In this document: one piece after another, positions 41,209-49,832 of the stretch | Position numbering within the stretch: position 1 is the stretch's first letter | How the letters are laid out: each line of letters begins with the position of its first letter | NCBI RefSeq assembly: GCF_015461805.1 | Contig: NZ_JACVZE010000007.1 | Coordinates: 310,001 to 374,000, forward strand | DNA length: 64,000 nt | Reading direction: 5' to 3' | Source: Pseudomonas pisciculturae | Lineage (GTDB): Bacteria; Pseudomonadota; Gammaproteobacteria; Pseudomonadales; Pseudomonadaceae | Notes under the pieces: model-generated | Told to the model about the DNA's origin: nothing | Databases searched by the model: none | The model's input: only the letters and a program-made list of their open reading frames with translations | Program-made: the position numbers and the translations under genes

Positions 41209-42555
41209 ATGAAATCCTATGAAGTCAATTTTGACGGTCTAGTGGGGCCGACCCATAACTACGGCGGTTTGTCCTTTGGCAACGTCGCGTCACAAAGCAA
41301 CAGCCAGCAAGCTTCCAACCCCAAGGAAGCGGCGTTGCAGGGCCTGCAGAAAATGAAGGCCCTGATGGACATGGGCTTTGTGCAAGGGGTGTTGGCGCCC
41401 CAGGAGCGCCCTGACGTCGCCGCCTTGCGCAGCCTCGGTTTCAGCGGCACCGACGCCCAGGTCATCCAGCAGGCCGCCAAGGACGCCATGCCGTTGCTGG
41501 TCGCCAGCTGCTCTGCATCGAGCATGTGGGTCGCCAATGCCGCTACCGTCAGCCCAAGTGCCGACACCTTTGACGGCCGCGTGCATTTCACCGCCGCCAA
41601 CCTCAACTGCAAATACCACCGCAGCATCGAACACCCGACCACCAGCCGCGTGCTGGGGGCGATGTTTGCCGATGCGAAACACTTCGCCCATCACGCCGCA
41701 TTGCCGGCGGTGGCGCAGTTCGGCGACGAAGGCGCGGCCAACCACACACGCTTCTGCCGTGCGTACGGTGAGGCCGGCGTTGAGTTTTTCGTGTTCGGCC
41801 GCAGTGCGTTCGACCCTCGTTACCCGGCGCCGCAAAAGTACCCGGCGCGCCAGACCCTCGAAGCCTCCCAGGCGGTTGCACGCCTGCACGGCCTGAAGGA
41901 TGACGGCGTGGTCTACGCCCAGCAGAACCCGGCGGTCATCGATGCCGGTGTGTTCCACAACGACGTGATCGCGGTGGGCAACGGTGAAGTGCTGTTCTAT
42001 CACGAGGACGCGTTCCTCCATACCGAGGCGATGCTCGCCGAGCTGCAAGCCAAGCTGGCCAAAGTGGGCGGCAACTTCCAGTCGGTCTGCGTGCCGCGTG
42101 CCCAGGTCAGCGTTGAAGACGCGGTGCGTTCCTACCTGTTCAACAGCCAGTTGCTGACCCGCCCCGACGGCTCGATGCTATTGATCGTGCCGGAAGAATG
42201 CCGTGCCAATGAACGCGTCTGGAACTACCTGCAAGGCCTGACAGCCTCCGGTGGGCTGATCCGCGAAGTCAACGTCTTCGACCTTAAGCAAAGCATGCAG
42301 AACGGCGGTGGCCCGGCGTGCCTGCGCTTGCGTGTGGCCTTGAACGAAACGGAGCTGGCGGCGGTGAACCCAGGCGTTATCATGACAGCGCCGTTGTACG
42401 ACACCCTGACCCAATGGGTCGAGAAGCACTACCGCGACAGCCTGCGTGAAACCGACCTGGCTGACCCGCAGTTGCTGCTTGAGTGCCGGACGGCACTGGA
42501 TGAACTGACGCAAATCCTTAAACTGGGCGCGGTTTATCCTTTCCAGATCAATTAA
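41209..42555 (+). CDS. aruB: N-succinylarginine dihydrolase
   Basis: Second AST step: N2-succinylarginine to succinylornithine, CO2 and two NH3. It has 448 residues of AstB type; N-terminal SYEVNFDGLVGPTHNYGGLSFGN, catalytic residues expected in SCSASSMWVANAATVSPSADT and the HNDVIAVGN and GGGPACLRLR segments, as in the pentein fold (Cys-His-Glu). The ATG at 41209 has GGAG nine bases upstream. Confidence 0.95.
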   Translation: MKSYEVNFDGLVGPTHNYGGLSFGNVASQSNSQQASNPKEAALQGLQKMKALMDMGFVQGVLAPQERPDVAALRSLGFSGTDAQVIQQAAKDAMPLLVASCSASSMWVANAATVSPSADTFDGRVHFTAANLNCKYHRSIEHPTTSRVLGAMFADAKHFAHHAALPAVAQFGDEGAANHTRFCRAYGEAGVEFFVFGRSAFDPRYPAPQKYPARQTLEASQAVARLHGLKDDGVVYAQQNPAVIDAGVFHNDVIAVGNGEVLFYHEDAFLHTEAMLAELQAKLAKVGGNFQSVCVPRAQVSVEDAVRSYLFNSQLLTRPDGSMLLIVPEECRANERVWNYLQGLTASGGLIREVNVFDLKQSMQNGGGPACLRLRVALNETELAAVNPGVIMTAPLYDTLTQWVEKHYRDSLRETDLADPQLLLECRTALDELTQILKLGAVYPFQIN

Positions 42556-42579
42556 ATGCCATACGGCTGAGAGTTATTT

Positions 42580-42870
42580 ATGACCACCGACACCCTGAAA
42601 CTGATCCTCGAAGACACCGACGGCACCCAGCTGGAAACCTCCTGCACTCGCGTCGCTGTCGTTTGGCAGGGCAAGGAAATCTGGATCCAGCACGACGGCC
42701 GCGGCCAACTGCTGATCGGTGTAGACGTTGAAGAAGGCGACGCCGAATACGCCAACCTGCTGATGCGCCCGCTGGCCACCAACCTGATGAGCCTGCAACT
42801 GGAAATGGAACCGGCCGACGTTGAAGGTGATGACGACGATCACGTCCACGGCCCAGGCTGCAACCACTAA
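42580..42870 (+). CDS. Small conserved protein in the aru operon (often annotated 'topoisomerase II')
   Basis: A 96-residue protein of unknown function located between aruB and aruE, matching the position of a conserved hypothetical gene in PAO1. No topoisomerase features are present, so that common label looks wrong. Acidic C-terminus DDDDHVHGPGCNH, with histidines and a cysteine that could bind metal. Gaps of 24 and 11 bp on either side show cotranscription. Confidence 0.75.
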   Translation: MTTDTLKLILEDTDGTQLETSCTRVAVVWQGKEIWIQHDGRGQLLIGVDVEEGDAEYANLLMRPLATNLMSLQLEMEPADVEGDDDDHVHGPGCNH

Positions 42871-42881
42871 GGAAGCTGCTT

Positions 42882-43886
42882 ATGCTCGCCCTCGGCAAAC
42901 TGCTTGAACTGACCCTCGCCGGTCGTGAACCGGCGCAAAAAATTCAACTGACTGTCGACGGCGTGCAGATGCGCTGGCTCAGCGAAGGTGCGCTTGAAGT
43001 GCGCCCGCCGCAGGGCAAGGACGATGGCGGCGACCTGCTGCTGTCGTCTGGCATCCATGGCAACGAAACGGCGCCGATCGAACTGCTCGACCGCCTGTTG
43101 CATGGCATCGCCCGTGGGGAGATCAAACCCCGCAATCGAATTTTGTTCCTGTTCGGCAACCCCGAGGCCATGCGCCGCGGTGAGCGTTACCTGGAACTGG
43201 ACGTCAACCGGCTGTTCAACGGCCGTCACGAACAAAACATCGGCCCGGAGGCCATGCGCGCCGCCGAGCTTGAGCAACTGGCCCGCAGCTTTTTCAGCCT
43301 GCCTGATCGTTTGCGCCTGCATTACGACCTGCACACGGCCATTCGCGGTTCGAAGATCGAGCAGTTTGCGCTGTACCCGTGGAAGGCAGGGCGCCAGCAT
43401 TCGCGCCGTGAGCTTGAACGCCTTAACGCCGCCGGTATGGAAGCGGTGCTGTTGCAAAACAAGACCTCCATCACCTTCACCGCGTTTACCTACGAGCAGC
43501 TCGACGCCGAGGCCTTTACCCTGGAGTTGGGCAAGGCACGGCCATTCGGTCAGAACCAGGGCGTGGATGTGTCACGCCTGGAAGCTCGCCTCAAACAGAT
43601 CATCGAAGGCACCGAGCCGCAAACCGGCAGCCTCGACGGGCTGAAACTGTTTGCCGTGTCACGGGAAGTGATTAAGCACAGCGATGGGTTCATCCTGCAT
43701 TTACCGGCGGACGTGGAAAACTTTTCGGAATTGGAAAAGGGCTACTTGCTGGCCGAGGACGTGGCCAAGACCCGTTGGGTGATCGAGGAGGAGGGCGCGC
43801 GCATTATCTTTCCCAACCCGAAGGTGAAGAATGGGTTGCGGGCAGGCATCCTAATTGTTCCAACCACCGAGGCTGTGCTGGTGTAA
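42882..43886 (+). CDS. aruE: Succinylglutamate desuccinylase
   Basis: Last AST step: N-succinylglutamate to glutamate and succinate. Zn2+ enzyme of 334 residues: SGIHGNETAPIEL (His, Glu ligands about 59-62), LELDVNRLF with the Arg-Asn substrate site, YDLHTAIRGSK (third His about 149), and the catalytic Glu in FTLELGKARPFG. The short gap after the small gene indicates one message. Confidence 0.94.
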   Translation: MLALGKLLELTLAGREPAQKIQLTVDGVQMRWLSEGALEVRPPQGKDDGGDLLLSSGIHGNETAPIELLDRLLHGIARGEIKPRNRILFLFGNPEAMRRGERYLELDVNRLFNGRHEQNIGPEAMRAAELEQLARSFFSLPDRLRLHYDLHTAIRGSKIEQFALYPWKAGRQHSRRELERLNAAGMEAVLLQNKTSITFTAFTYEQLDAEAFTLELGKARPFGQNQGVDVSRLEARLKQIIEGTEPQTGSLDGLKLFAVSREVIKHSDGFILHLPADVENFSELEKGYLLAEDVAKTRWVIEEEGARIIFPNPKVKNGLRAGILIVPTTEAVLV

Positions 43887-43982
43887 AGGCTCGCCTGGAT
43901 AGTTCCCGGTTCAACCTGAAGGGTGCTTGCCCGCAGCCGTTTTGCCACCGGCAAGCACTTGCACTCTGTCCCGCTCCTCTGG

Positions 43983-44843
43983 TTAGGTCGGTAACTTGGT
44001 GACCGGCGCGGTCTGGTAGTTGTGAAGCATGATGTCATCAGGCTTGAGCAAGGTGACTTTATCCTTTGCGTCACCGGTAATAATGACGTTGGTCGTATCG
44101 CCGGCTTCAATGTCGTCGTCGCCTGGGCCGCCAATGAGAATGCTGTGGCCGTGGCCACCGATGATGAGGTCATTATCGTTGCCGCCATCGATGAATGAGT
44201 GGCGGCCGCCCGCGATTTCATCGTTACCTGGCCCTCCATACGCGGTGATGTCGGCGTCAAACTTCGCCTGGATCAGATCGTCGCCCGGGCCGGCGTCGAT
44301 GTGGTTTGCCCCTTTAAAGACCGTCACGCTGTCATTGCCGGCCCCGGTAACAATTTTGGCACTGGTGGCCGCGCTGATAACAAAGTCATCCCCGTCGCCG
44401 GAGTCCACCATGACGGGGTTTTCAATCCTGTCATCGATCTGCACGACGTCTGAGCCGCCTTGAGTGATGAACACCAGTACCTGATGCCGGGTAGCGGGGA
44501 TGATGCAGTACTTTTCGTCGTTGACCTCAAGCGTGAGGGTCGTGAGCGGTAGCGCGGTGTGTGACCTGCTGAGGGGGATCGCGTGAATCTTCGCTGCTTC
44601 GGGTACATACTTTCGCAGTACGACGATGTCATCATGGTTCAGCGTGGTGAATATCAATTGATCCGCATCAGTGCTCACCCTGCGTGCGATCGTCAGTTGA
44701 TTGCTCGAATGCAGCAATACCTCGACGCTCCCCTGAATAACAGGGGGGACAGGCCCCGGCGCCGTGCCTGCACCCTGAATGACTTTGAATCCCTGGGCGG
44801 TTATCTGGCCTATTTCCAGTTCGTATTGGCCTGCAATGGACAT
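43983..44843 (-). CDS. RTX-repeat (hemolysin-type calcium-binding) protein
   Basis: A 286-residue protein. The C-terminal half (about 145-265) carries nonapeptide-like GGxGxDxxx repeats: DSGDGDDFV, GAGNDSVTV, GPGDDLIQA, GGPGNDEIAGG, GGNDNDLIIGGHG, GGPGDDDIEAG. The N-terminal 140 residues are strand-rich with no known domain. No signal peptide; such proteins usually leave by a type I system, but no secretion genes are adjacent, and the last residues (TAPVTKLPT) are not a typical secretion end. It is convergent with aruE, 96 bp apart. Confidence 0.75.
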   Translation of the reverse strand: MSIAGQYELEIGQITAQGFKVIQGAGTAPGPVPPVIQGSVEVLLHSSNQLTIARRVSTDADQLIFTTLNHDDIVVLRKYVPEAAKIHAIPLSRSHTALPLTTLTLEVNDEKYCIIPATRHQVLVFITQGGSDVVQIDDRIENPVMVDSGDGDDFVISAATSAKIVTGAGNDSVTVFKGANHIDAGPGDDLIQAKFDADITAYGGPGNDEIAGGRHSFIDGGNDNDLIIGGHGHSILIGGPGDDDIEAGDTTNVIITGDAKDKVTLLKPDDIMLHNYQTAPVTKLPT

Positions 44844-44955
44844 GCGAATTTCTCCCTATCTAACCAGTAATGTCGCCTTATGGCGCCTCAGCATTACTAA
44901 ATAGAAAATTGCGGTAGGCAGGGGGTAATTAGTTAGTGTGAAACCCGCCCCAAAT

Positions 44956-44996
44956 AAAAACACCCCGGCAAGCGCGCTTTGCCGGGGTGTTTTTTT
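44956..44996. terminator. Bidirectional terminator downstream of ribH2
   Basis: Stem CACCCCGGCAA / TTGCCGGGGTG with flanking A5 and T7, so it works both ways; the minus-strand use follows ribH2 by 17 bp. Confidence 0.9.
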
Positions 44997-45012
44997 GACG
45001 GGATGAGGCGTG

Positions 45013-45519
45013 TCAGACGGCCAGTTTTTGCTCGCTACGGCGAATCGCACGGACTTTATGCAGCGTGTCGGCGCAGGTGCGCGCCGCTTCCTGACCCTTG
45101 TGCACAAAGTGATCATGGAAGAACGCATGGTGCTCGCTGCCCGCATGGAAGTGATGCGGCGTCAGCGATACCGAAAACACCGGCACTTCAGTCTCCAGTT
45201 GCACCTGCATCAGGCCGCTGACCACCGACTGGGCCACGAACTCGTGACGGTAGATGCCGCCGTCCACCACCAGCGCGGCAGCGACGATACCGGCGTAACG
45301 GCCGGTCTTGGCCAGCAGCTTGGCGTGCAGGGGCATTTCAAAGGCGCCGCCGACTTCGAAGAAATCGATGTCCGATTCCTGGTAGCCCTGAGCGATCATT
45401 TCGGCGAGGAAGCCTTTACGGGATTGGTCGACAATATCCTTGTGCCAGCAGGCCTGGATAAACGCGACGCGCTCGCCGTGATGGTTTTTGCTTTTGCTGT
45501 CGATTGCGGTGGGTTGCAT
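45013..45519 (-). CDS. ribH: 6,7-dimethyl-8-ribityllumazine synthase, type II (RibH2)
   Basis: Riboflavin pathway enzyme joining 5-amino-6-ribitylaminouracil and dihydroxybutanone phosphate. The 168-residue decameric type II form: FIQACWHKDIV start, FFEVGGAFEMPLHAKLLAKTGRYAGIVAAALVVDGGIYRHEFVA, VPVFSVSLTPHHFH. The usual catalytic His is in the GIYRHEFV segment. The ATG at 45519 has AGGAG. An FMN riboswitch precedes it. It is probably the extra, FMN-regulated copy, since Pseudomonas also carries a main ribH with the rib cluster. Confidence 0.93.
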   Translation of the reverse strand: MQPTAIDSKSKNHHGERVAFIQACWHKDIVDQSRKGFLAEMIAQGYQESDIDFFEVGGAFEMPLHAKLLAKTGRYAGIVAAALVVDGGIYRHEFVAQSVVSGLMQVQLETEVPVFSVSLTPHHFHAGSEHHAFFHDHFVHKGQEAARTCADTLHKVRAIRRSEQKLAV

Positions 45520-45610
45520 GTTCTGACTCCTGTTTAAGAAAAAAACAGGGCGTTATGAATCGAATGGGATTTAAGGGTACGCATACAGAGCGGCCCTTAG
45601 GTGCCAATCC

Positions 45611-45774
45611 CGTTCTCTCTTCATCCGGACTATGACCGTCGGCCCCGGGATCACACCGGGTCTGCTGACCTTGTCGCCGTCCTGCGTGAGCAGTTCGAGG
45701 CGCCAAGCGCTCGCGGGCTATACACATTGCGTGTAATTACCGCCGGTGGGGAATTGCACCCCGCCCTGAGAACG
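45611..45774 (-). ncRNA. FMN riboswitch (RFN element)
   Basis: Minus-strand leader of ribH2. All hallmark blocks are present in order: CTCAGGGCGGGGTGCAATTC, CCCACCGGCGGTA, AGCCCGCGAGCG, GGTCAGCAGACCCGGTG, CCGGGGCCGACGGT, AGTCCGGATGAAGAGA. It ends 91 bp before the start codon. No obvious terminator stem with T run was noted between, so control of translation start is more likely. Confidence 0.95.
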
Positions 45775-45967
45775 TTGCCGCCAGAACCCTGGCGGCGGAG
45801 AGTTTTTAACATGGTTTTTCAAAAACTGCACCACCGTCGTATCGATAGGCTATATCGGTTTGTTTGGTTGGTATTCGATTGAATGCAGCGGGGGCTTGAT
45901 ATTGAGCGGGTTTGCCCGCAGTAATCATCCACAAAAGGACTTCACCACCCCCTCAGAGGCTTGTTTC

Positions 45968-46972
45968 ATGACTGTGATTGACCTGCGCAGCGACACCGTG
46001 ACCCAACCCACCCCCGGTATGCGCGACGCGATGGCCAGCGCCCCCAGTGGCGATGACGTGTATGGCGAAGACCCCAGCGTCAACCATCTGGAAGCCGAAC
46101 TGGCCAAGCGCCTGGGGTTTGAAGCGGCGTTGTTCGTGCCCACCGGCACCATGAGCAACCTGTTAGCGTTGATGGCCCACTGTGAGCGCGGCGAGGAATA
46201 CATCGTTGGGCAGCAGGCCCACACCTACAAGTATGAAGGCGGTGGTGCTGCAGTGCTGGGTTCGATCCAGCCCCAGCCATTGGAAGTGCAGGCAGACGGC
46301 TCGCTAGACCTGGATCAGGTATTGGCCGCCATCAAGCCCGACGATTTCCACTTTGCCCGCACCCGCCTGTTGGCGTTGGAAAACACCATGCAGGGCAAAG
46401 TGTTGCCGCTGGAGTACCTGGCCAAGGCGCGGGCGTTCACGCGTGAACACGGCCTGGCCCTGCATCTGGACGGCGCGCGACTCTATAACGCTGCGGTGAA
46501 GCTGGGAGTGGATGCGCGGGAAATTGCCCAGCACTTCGACTCGGTCTCGGTGTGCCTGTCCAAGGGCCTCGGCGCGCCGATTGGCTCAGTGTTGTGCGGC
46601 ACCACGGCGTTGATCGCCAAGGCACGGCGCCTGCGCAAAATGGTCGGCGGCGGCATGCGCCAGGCCGGCTCACTGGCGGCAGCGGGGTTGTACGCCCTGG
46701 ATCACCAGGTACAGCGCCTGGCCGACGACCATGCCAACGCCCAATGGCTGGGCGACGAGTTGCGCAAGGCCGGCTTTGAAGTGGAGCCAGTACAGACCAA
46801 CATGGTCTACGTGCAGATGGGCGACCGGGCCCAGGCCTTGAAAGACTTTGCCGCCGAGCGCGGTATCAAGTTGAGCGCCGCGTCGCGCCTGCGCATGGTC
46901 ACGCATTTGGATGTGAGCCGGGCACAGATTGAGCAGGTGCTCGCGACATTCGTCGAATTTTCGCGCAAATGA
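45968..46972 (+). CDS. Low-specificity L-threonine aldolase
   Basis: PLP enzyme cleaving L-threonine or allo-threonine to glycine and acetaldehyde. It has 334 residues of the aspartate-aminotransferase fold I, beta-eliminating lyase group: IDLRSDTVTQPTPGMRDAM, VPTGTMSNLLAL, LHLDGARLYNAA, PLP lysine in SVCLSKGLGAPIGSVLCG. The ATG at 45968 has AGAGG; the frame is open upstream to 45860 but that part is riboswitch-side leader. It corresponds to the gene before alaS in PAO1. Confidence 0.92.
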   Translation: MTVIDLRSDTVTQPTPGMRDAMASAPSGDDVYGEDPSVNHLEAELAKRLGFEAALFVPTGTMSNLLALMAHCERGEEYIVGQQAHTYKYEGGGAAVLGSIQPQPLEVQADGSLDLDQVLAAIKPDDFHFARTRLLALENTMQGKVLPLEYLAKARAFTREHGLALHLDGARLYNAAVKLGVDAREIAQHFDSVSVCLSKGLGAPIGSVLCGTTALIAKARRLRKMVGGGMRQAGSLAAAGLYALDHQVQRLADDHANAQWLGDELRKAGFEVEPVQTNMVYVQMGDRAQALKDFAAERGIKLSAASRLRMVTHLDVSRAQIEQVLATFVEFSRK

Positions 46973-47025
46973 CCGTGCAGACCGTCCAATTGAACCGCTC
47001 TATCGCATAAACACGCTGTACCCCC

Positions 47026-47057
47026 GGCAAAGGGCCGATATAATGCGGCCCTTTGCC
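47026..47057. promoter_or_regulatory. alaS promoter inside an 11-bp inverted repeat
   Basis: Arms GGCAAAGGGCC (47026-47036) and GGCCCTTTGCC (47047-47057) are perfectly complementary; the 10-base centre holds a TATAAT -10 box (47039-47044). Transcription should begin within the right arm, 67-70 bases before the alaS start. E. coli AlaRS represses its own gene by binding a palindrome at its transcription start, so this may be the Pseudomonas equivalent (inference). Confidence 0.6.
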
Positions 47058-47118
47058 GTCGCTCCGTCTGATGATGTTGCGCACTGGCCTTTGGCCGCAG
47101 CCTCCGTGGAAGAACCTA

Positions 47119-49737
47119 ATGAAAAGCGCAGAAATCCGTGAAGCCTTCCTTCGCTTCTTCGAAGAGCAAGGTCACACCCGTGTCTCCTCCAGCTCCTTGA
47201 TCCCAGGCAATGACCCAACCCTGCTGTTCACCAACGCGGGGATGAACCAGTTCAAGGACTGCTTCCTGGGCCAGGAAAAACGCGCCTACACCCGTGCCAC
47301 CAGCAGCCAGAAGTGCGTGCGGGCCGGCGGTAAGAACAGCGACCTGGAAAACGTCGGTTACACCGCTCGTCACCACACCTTCTTTGAAATGCTGGGTAAC
47401 TTCAGCTTTGGTGACTATTTCAAGAAAGATGCGATTACTTTCGCCTGGACCTTCCTGACCGGCGTCTTGAAGCTGCCCAAGGAAAAACTCTGGGTCACCG
47501 TCTATGCGACAGACGATGAAGCCTATGACATCTGGACCCAGGAAATCGGCGTGCCCGCCGAGCGCATGATCCGCATCGGCGACAACAAAGGCGCACCGTA
47601 CGCCTCTGACAACTTCTGGACCATGGGCGATACCGGCCCGTGCGGCCCTTGCACCGAGATCTTCTACGACCACGGCGCCGACATCTGGGGTGGCCCGCCA
47701 GGCTCGCCGGAAGAAGACGGCGACCGTTACATCGAGATCTGGAACAACGTGTTCATGCAGTTCAACCGCACCGCCGATGGTGTGTTGCATCCGTTGCCAG
47801 CGCCGTCGGTCGACACCGGCATGGGCCTGGAGCGGATCAGCGCGGTGATGCAGCACGTGCACTCCAACTACGAAATCGATCTGTTCACCAACCTGCTGAG
47901 CGCGTCGGCTGCGGCCATTGGTTGTGCCAATGAGAGCCAGTCGTCCCTCAAGGTGGTGTCGGACCACATCCGTTCGTGCGGCTTCCTGATCGCCGATGGC
48001 GTGCTGCCGTCGAACGAAGGCCGTGGCTATGTGCTGCGCCGTATCATCCGTCGCGCTTGCCGCCACGGTAACAAGCTGGGCGCCACCGGCAGCTTCTTCT
48101 ACAAGATCGTTGCTGCACTGGTTGCCGAGATGGGCGAAGCCTTCCCGGAACTCAAGCAGCAACAAGCCAACATCGAGCGCGTGCTCAAGGCCGAAGAAGA
48201 GCAGTTCTCCAAGACCCTGGAGCATGGCCTGAAAATCCTGGAACAGGATCTGGCTGAACTCAAAGGCACCGTGGTGCCGGGCGACGTGGTGTTCAAGCTG
48301 TACGACACCTACGGCTTCCCGATGGACCTGACTGCCGACATTGCCCGTGAGCGCGAGCTGACTATCGATGAGGCCGGTTTTGAGCGTGAGATGGAAGCCC
48401 AGCGCGTGCGCGCTCGTTCTGCCAGCTCCTTTGGCCTGGACTACAACACCCTGGTCAAGGTTGATGTGCCTACCGAGTTCACCGGCTACAACGCCACCGT
48501 GGGTTCGGCCAAGATCGTGGCTATCTATAAAGACGGCAAGTCGGTCGATGTGTTGAACGAAGGCGAAGAGGCCGTTGTGGTTCTGGACCAGACGCCGTTC
48601 TACGCCGAGTCCGGTGGCCAGGTTGGTGACTGTGGCTACCTGAGCTCGACGTCCGGTCGTTTTGAAGTGCGTGACACCACCAAGACTGGCGGTGCGTTCC
48701 TGCATCACGGTGTACTGGTCCTGGGTAACCTGACCATCGGTGCGCCGGTGGACACCCAGGTCGATGCCGATGTGCGTCACGCCACTGCGCTGAATCACTC
48801 GGCCACTCACTTGCTGCACGCGGCACTGCGCCAGGTGCTCGGTGAGCACGTCCAGCAAAAAGGGTCGTTGGTAGACAGCCAGCGCCTGCGCTTCGACTTC
48901 AGCCACTTTGAAGCGATCAAGCCTGAGCAAATCAAGGCCCTGGAAGACATCGTCAACGCCGAGATTCGCAAGAACACGCCGGTGCAAACCGAAGAAACCG
49001 ACATCGAGACCGCCAAGGCCAAGGGCGCCATGGCGCTGTTCGGCGAGAAGTACGGCGACAGCGTGCGCGTATTGAGCATGGGCGGCGACTTCTCGGTAGA
49101 GCTGTGTGGCGGTATCCACGCCAACCGTACCGGCGACATCGCCCTGCTGAAAATCATCAGCGAAGGCGGCGTGGCCTCCGGTGTGCGTCGTATCGAGGCA
49201 GTGACCGGCGCTGCGGCCCTGGCCTACCTCAATGCGGCCGAAGAACAACTCAAGGAAGCGGCCAGCCTGGTCAAGGGCAGCCGCGACAACCTGATCGACA
49301 AGCTGTCGGCTGTGCTGGAGCGCAACCGTGCGCTGGAAAAACAGCTCGAACAGCTGCAAGCCAAGGCAGCCAGCGCAGCGGGCGACGATTTGTCGGCCTC
49401 TGCGGTGGACGTCAAGGACGTGAAAGTGTTGGCTGCACGCCTGGAAGGTCAGGACGGCAAGGCGCTGTTGGCGCTGGTCGATCAGTTGAAGAACAAGCTC
49501 GGCCGCGCAGTGATCCTGCTCGGCAGTGTCCATGAGGATAAGGTCGTTCTGGTTGCCGGTGTAACCAAGGACCTGACTGGCCAACTCAAGGCCGGTGATT
49601 TGATGAAGCAAGCCGCTGCGGCAGTGGGCGGGAAGGGCGGTGGTCGTCCGGACATGGCGCAAGGCGGTGGTGTAGACGCTGGCGCCCTGGACGCGGCACT
49701 GGCCCTGACCGTGCCGTTTGTCGAGGCAGGTATTTAA
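47119..49737 (+). CDS. alaS: Alanyl-tRNA synthetase
   Basis: Class II synthetase of 872 residues, full length. Aminoacylation core about 1-440 (RFFEEQGHTRVSSSSLIP, NVGYTARHHTFFEMLGNFSFGDYFK motif 2, GMGLERI motif 3), editing domain with the zinc ligands NHSATHLLH and CGGIHANRTGD, and the C-terminal C-Ala domain with coiled coil (KQLEQLQAKAAS) and GGKGGGRPDMAQGGG. Start ATG at 47119 (MKSAEIREAF). Promoter and inverted repeat at 47026-47057. Confidence 0.98.
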   Translation: MKSAEIREAFLRFFEEQGHTRVSSSSLIPGNDPTLLFTNAGMNQFKDCFLGQEKRAYTRATSSQKCVRAGGKNSDLENVGYTARHHTFFEMLGNFSFGDYFKKDAITFAWTFLTGVLKLPKEKLWVTVYATDDEAYDIWTQEIGVPAERMIRIGDNKGAPYASDNFWTMGDTGPCGPCTEIFYDHGADIWGGPPGSPEEDGDRYIEIWNNVFMQFNRTADGVLHPLPAPSVDTGMGLERISAVMQHVHSNYEIDLFTNLLSASAAAIGCANESQSSLKVVSDHIRSCGFLIADGVLPSNEGRGYVLRRIIRRACRHGNKLGATGSFFYKIVAALVAEMGEAFPELKQQQANIERVLKAEEEQFSKTLEHGLKILEQDLAELKGTVVPGDVVFKLYDTYGFPMDLTADIARERELTIDEAGFEREMEAQRVRARSASSFGLDYNTLVKVDVPTEFTGYNATVGSAKIVAIYKDGKSVDVLNEGEEAVVVLDQTPFYAESGGQVGDCGYLSSTSGRFEVRDTTKTGGAFLHHGVLVLGNLTIGAPVDTQVDADVRHATALNHSATHLLHAALRQVLGEHVQQKGSLVDSQRLRFDFSHFEAIKPEQIKALEDIVNAEIRKNTPVQTEETDIETAKAKGAMALFGEKYGDSVRVLSMGGDFSVELCGGIHANRTGDIALLKIISEGGVASGVRRIEAVTGAAALAYLNAAEEQLKEAASLVKGSRDNLIDKLSAVLERNRALEKQLEQLQAKAASAAGDDLSASAVDVKDVKVLAARLEGQDGKALLALVDQLKNKLGRAVILLGSVHEDKVVLVAGVTKDLTGQLKAGDLMKQAAAAVGGKGGGRPDMAQGGGVDAGALDAALALTVPFVEAGI

Positions 49738-49832
49738 GGCATTGTTAACCCGCCCGTGGTCTAGTCGCGGGCAGGTGCAGTGCTGGTTGATTGGATATTA
49801 GGCGCCCCTTTACGGGCTGAGGCGGCTTAGAA

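Noticed and set aside
47116..49662. 848-codon minus-strand open frame opposite alaS
   Set aside because: Same artefact: third-position GC bias of alaS keeps the antisense frame open.
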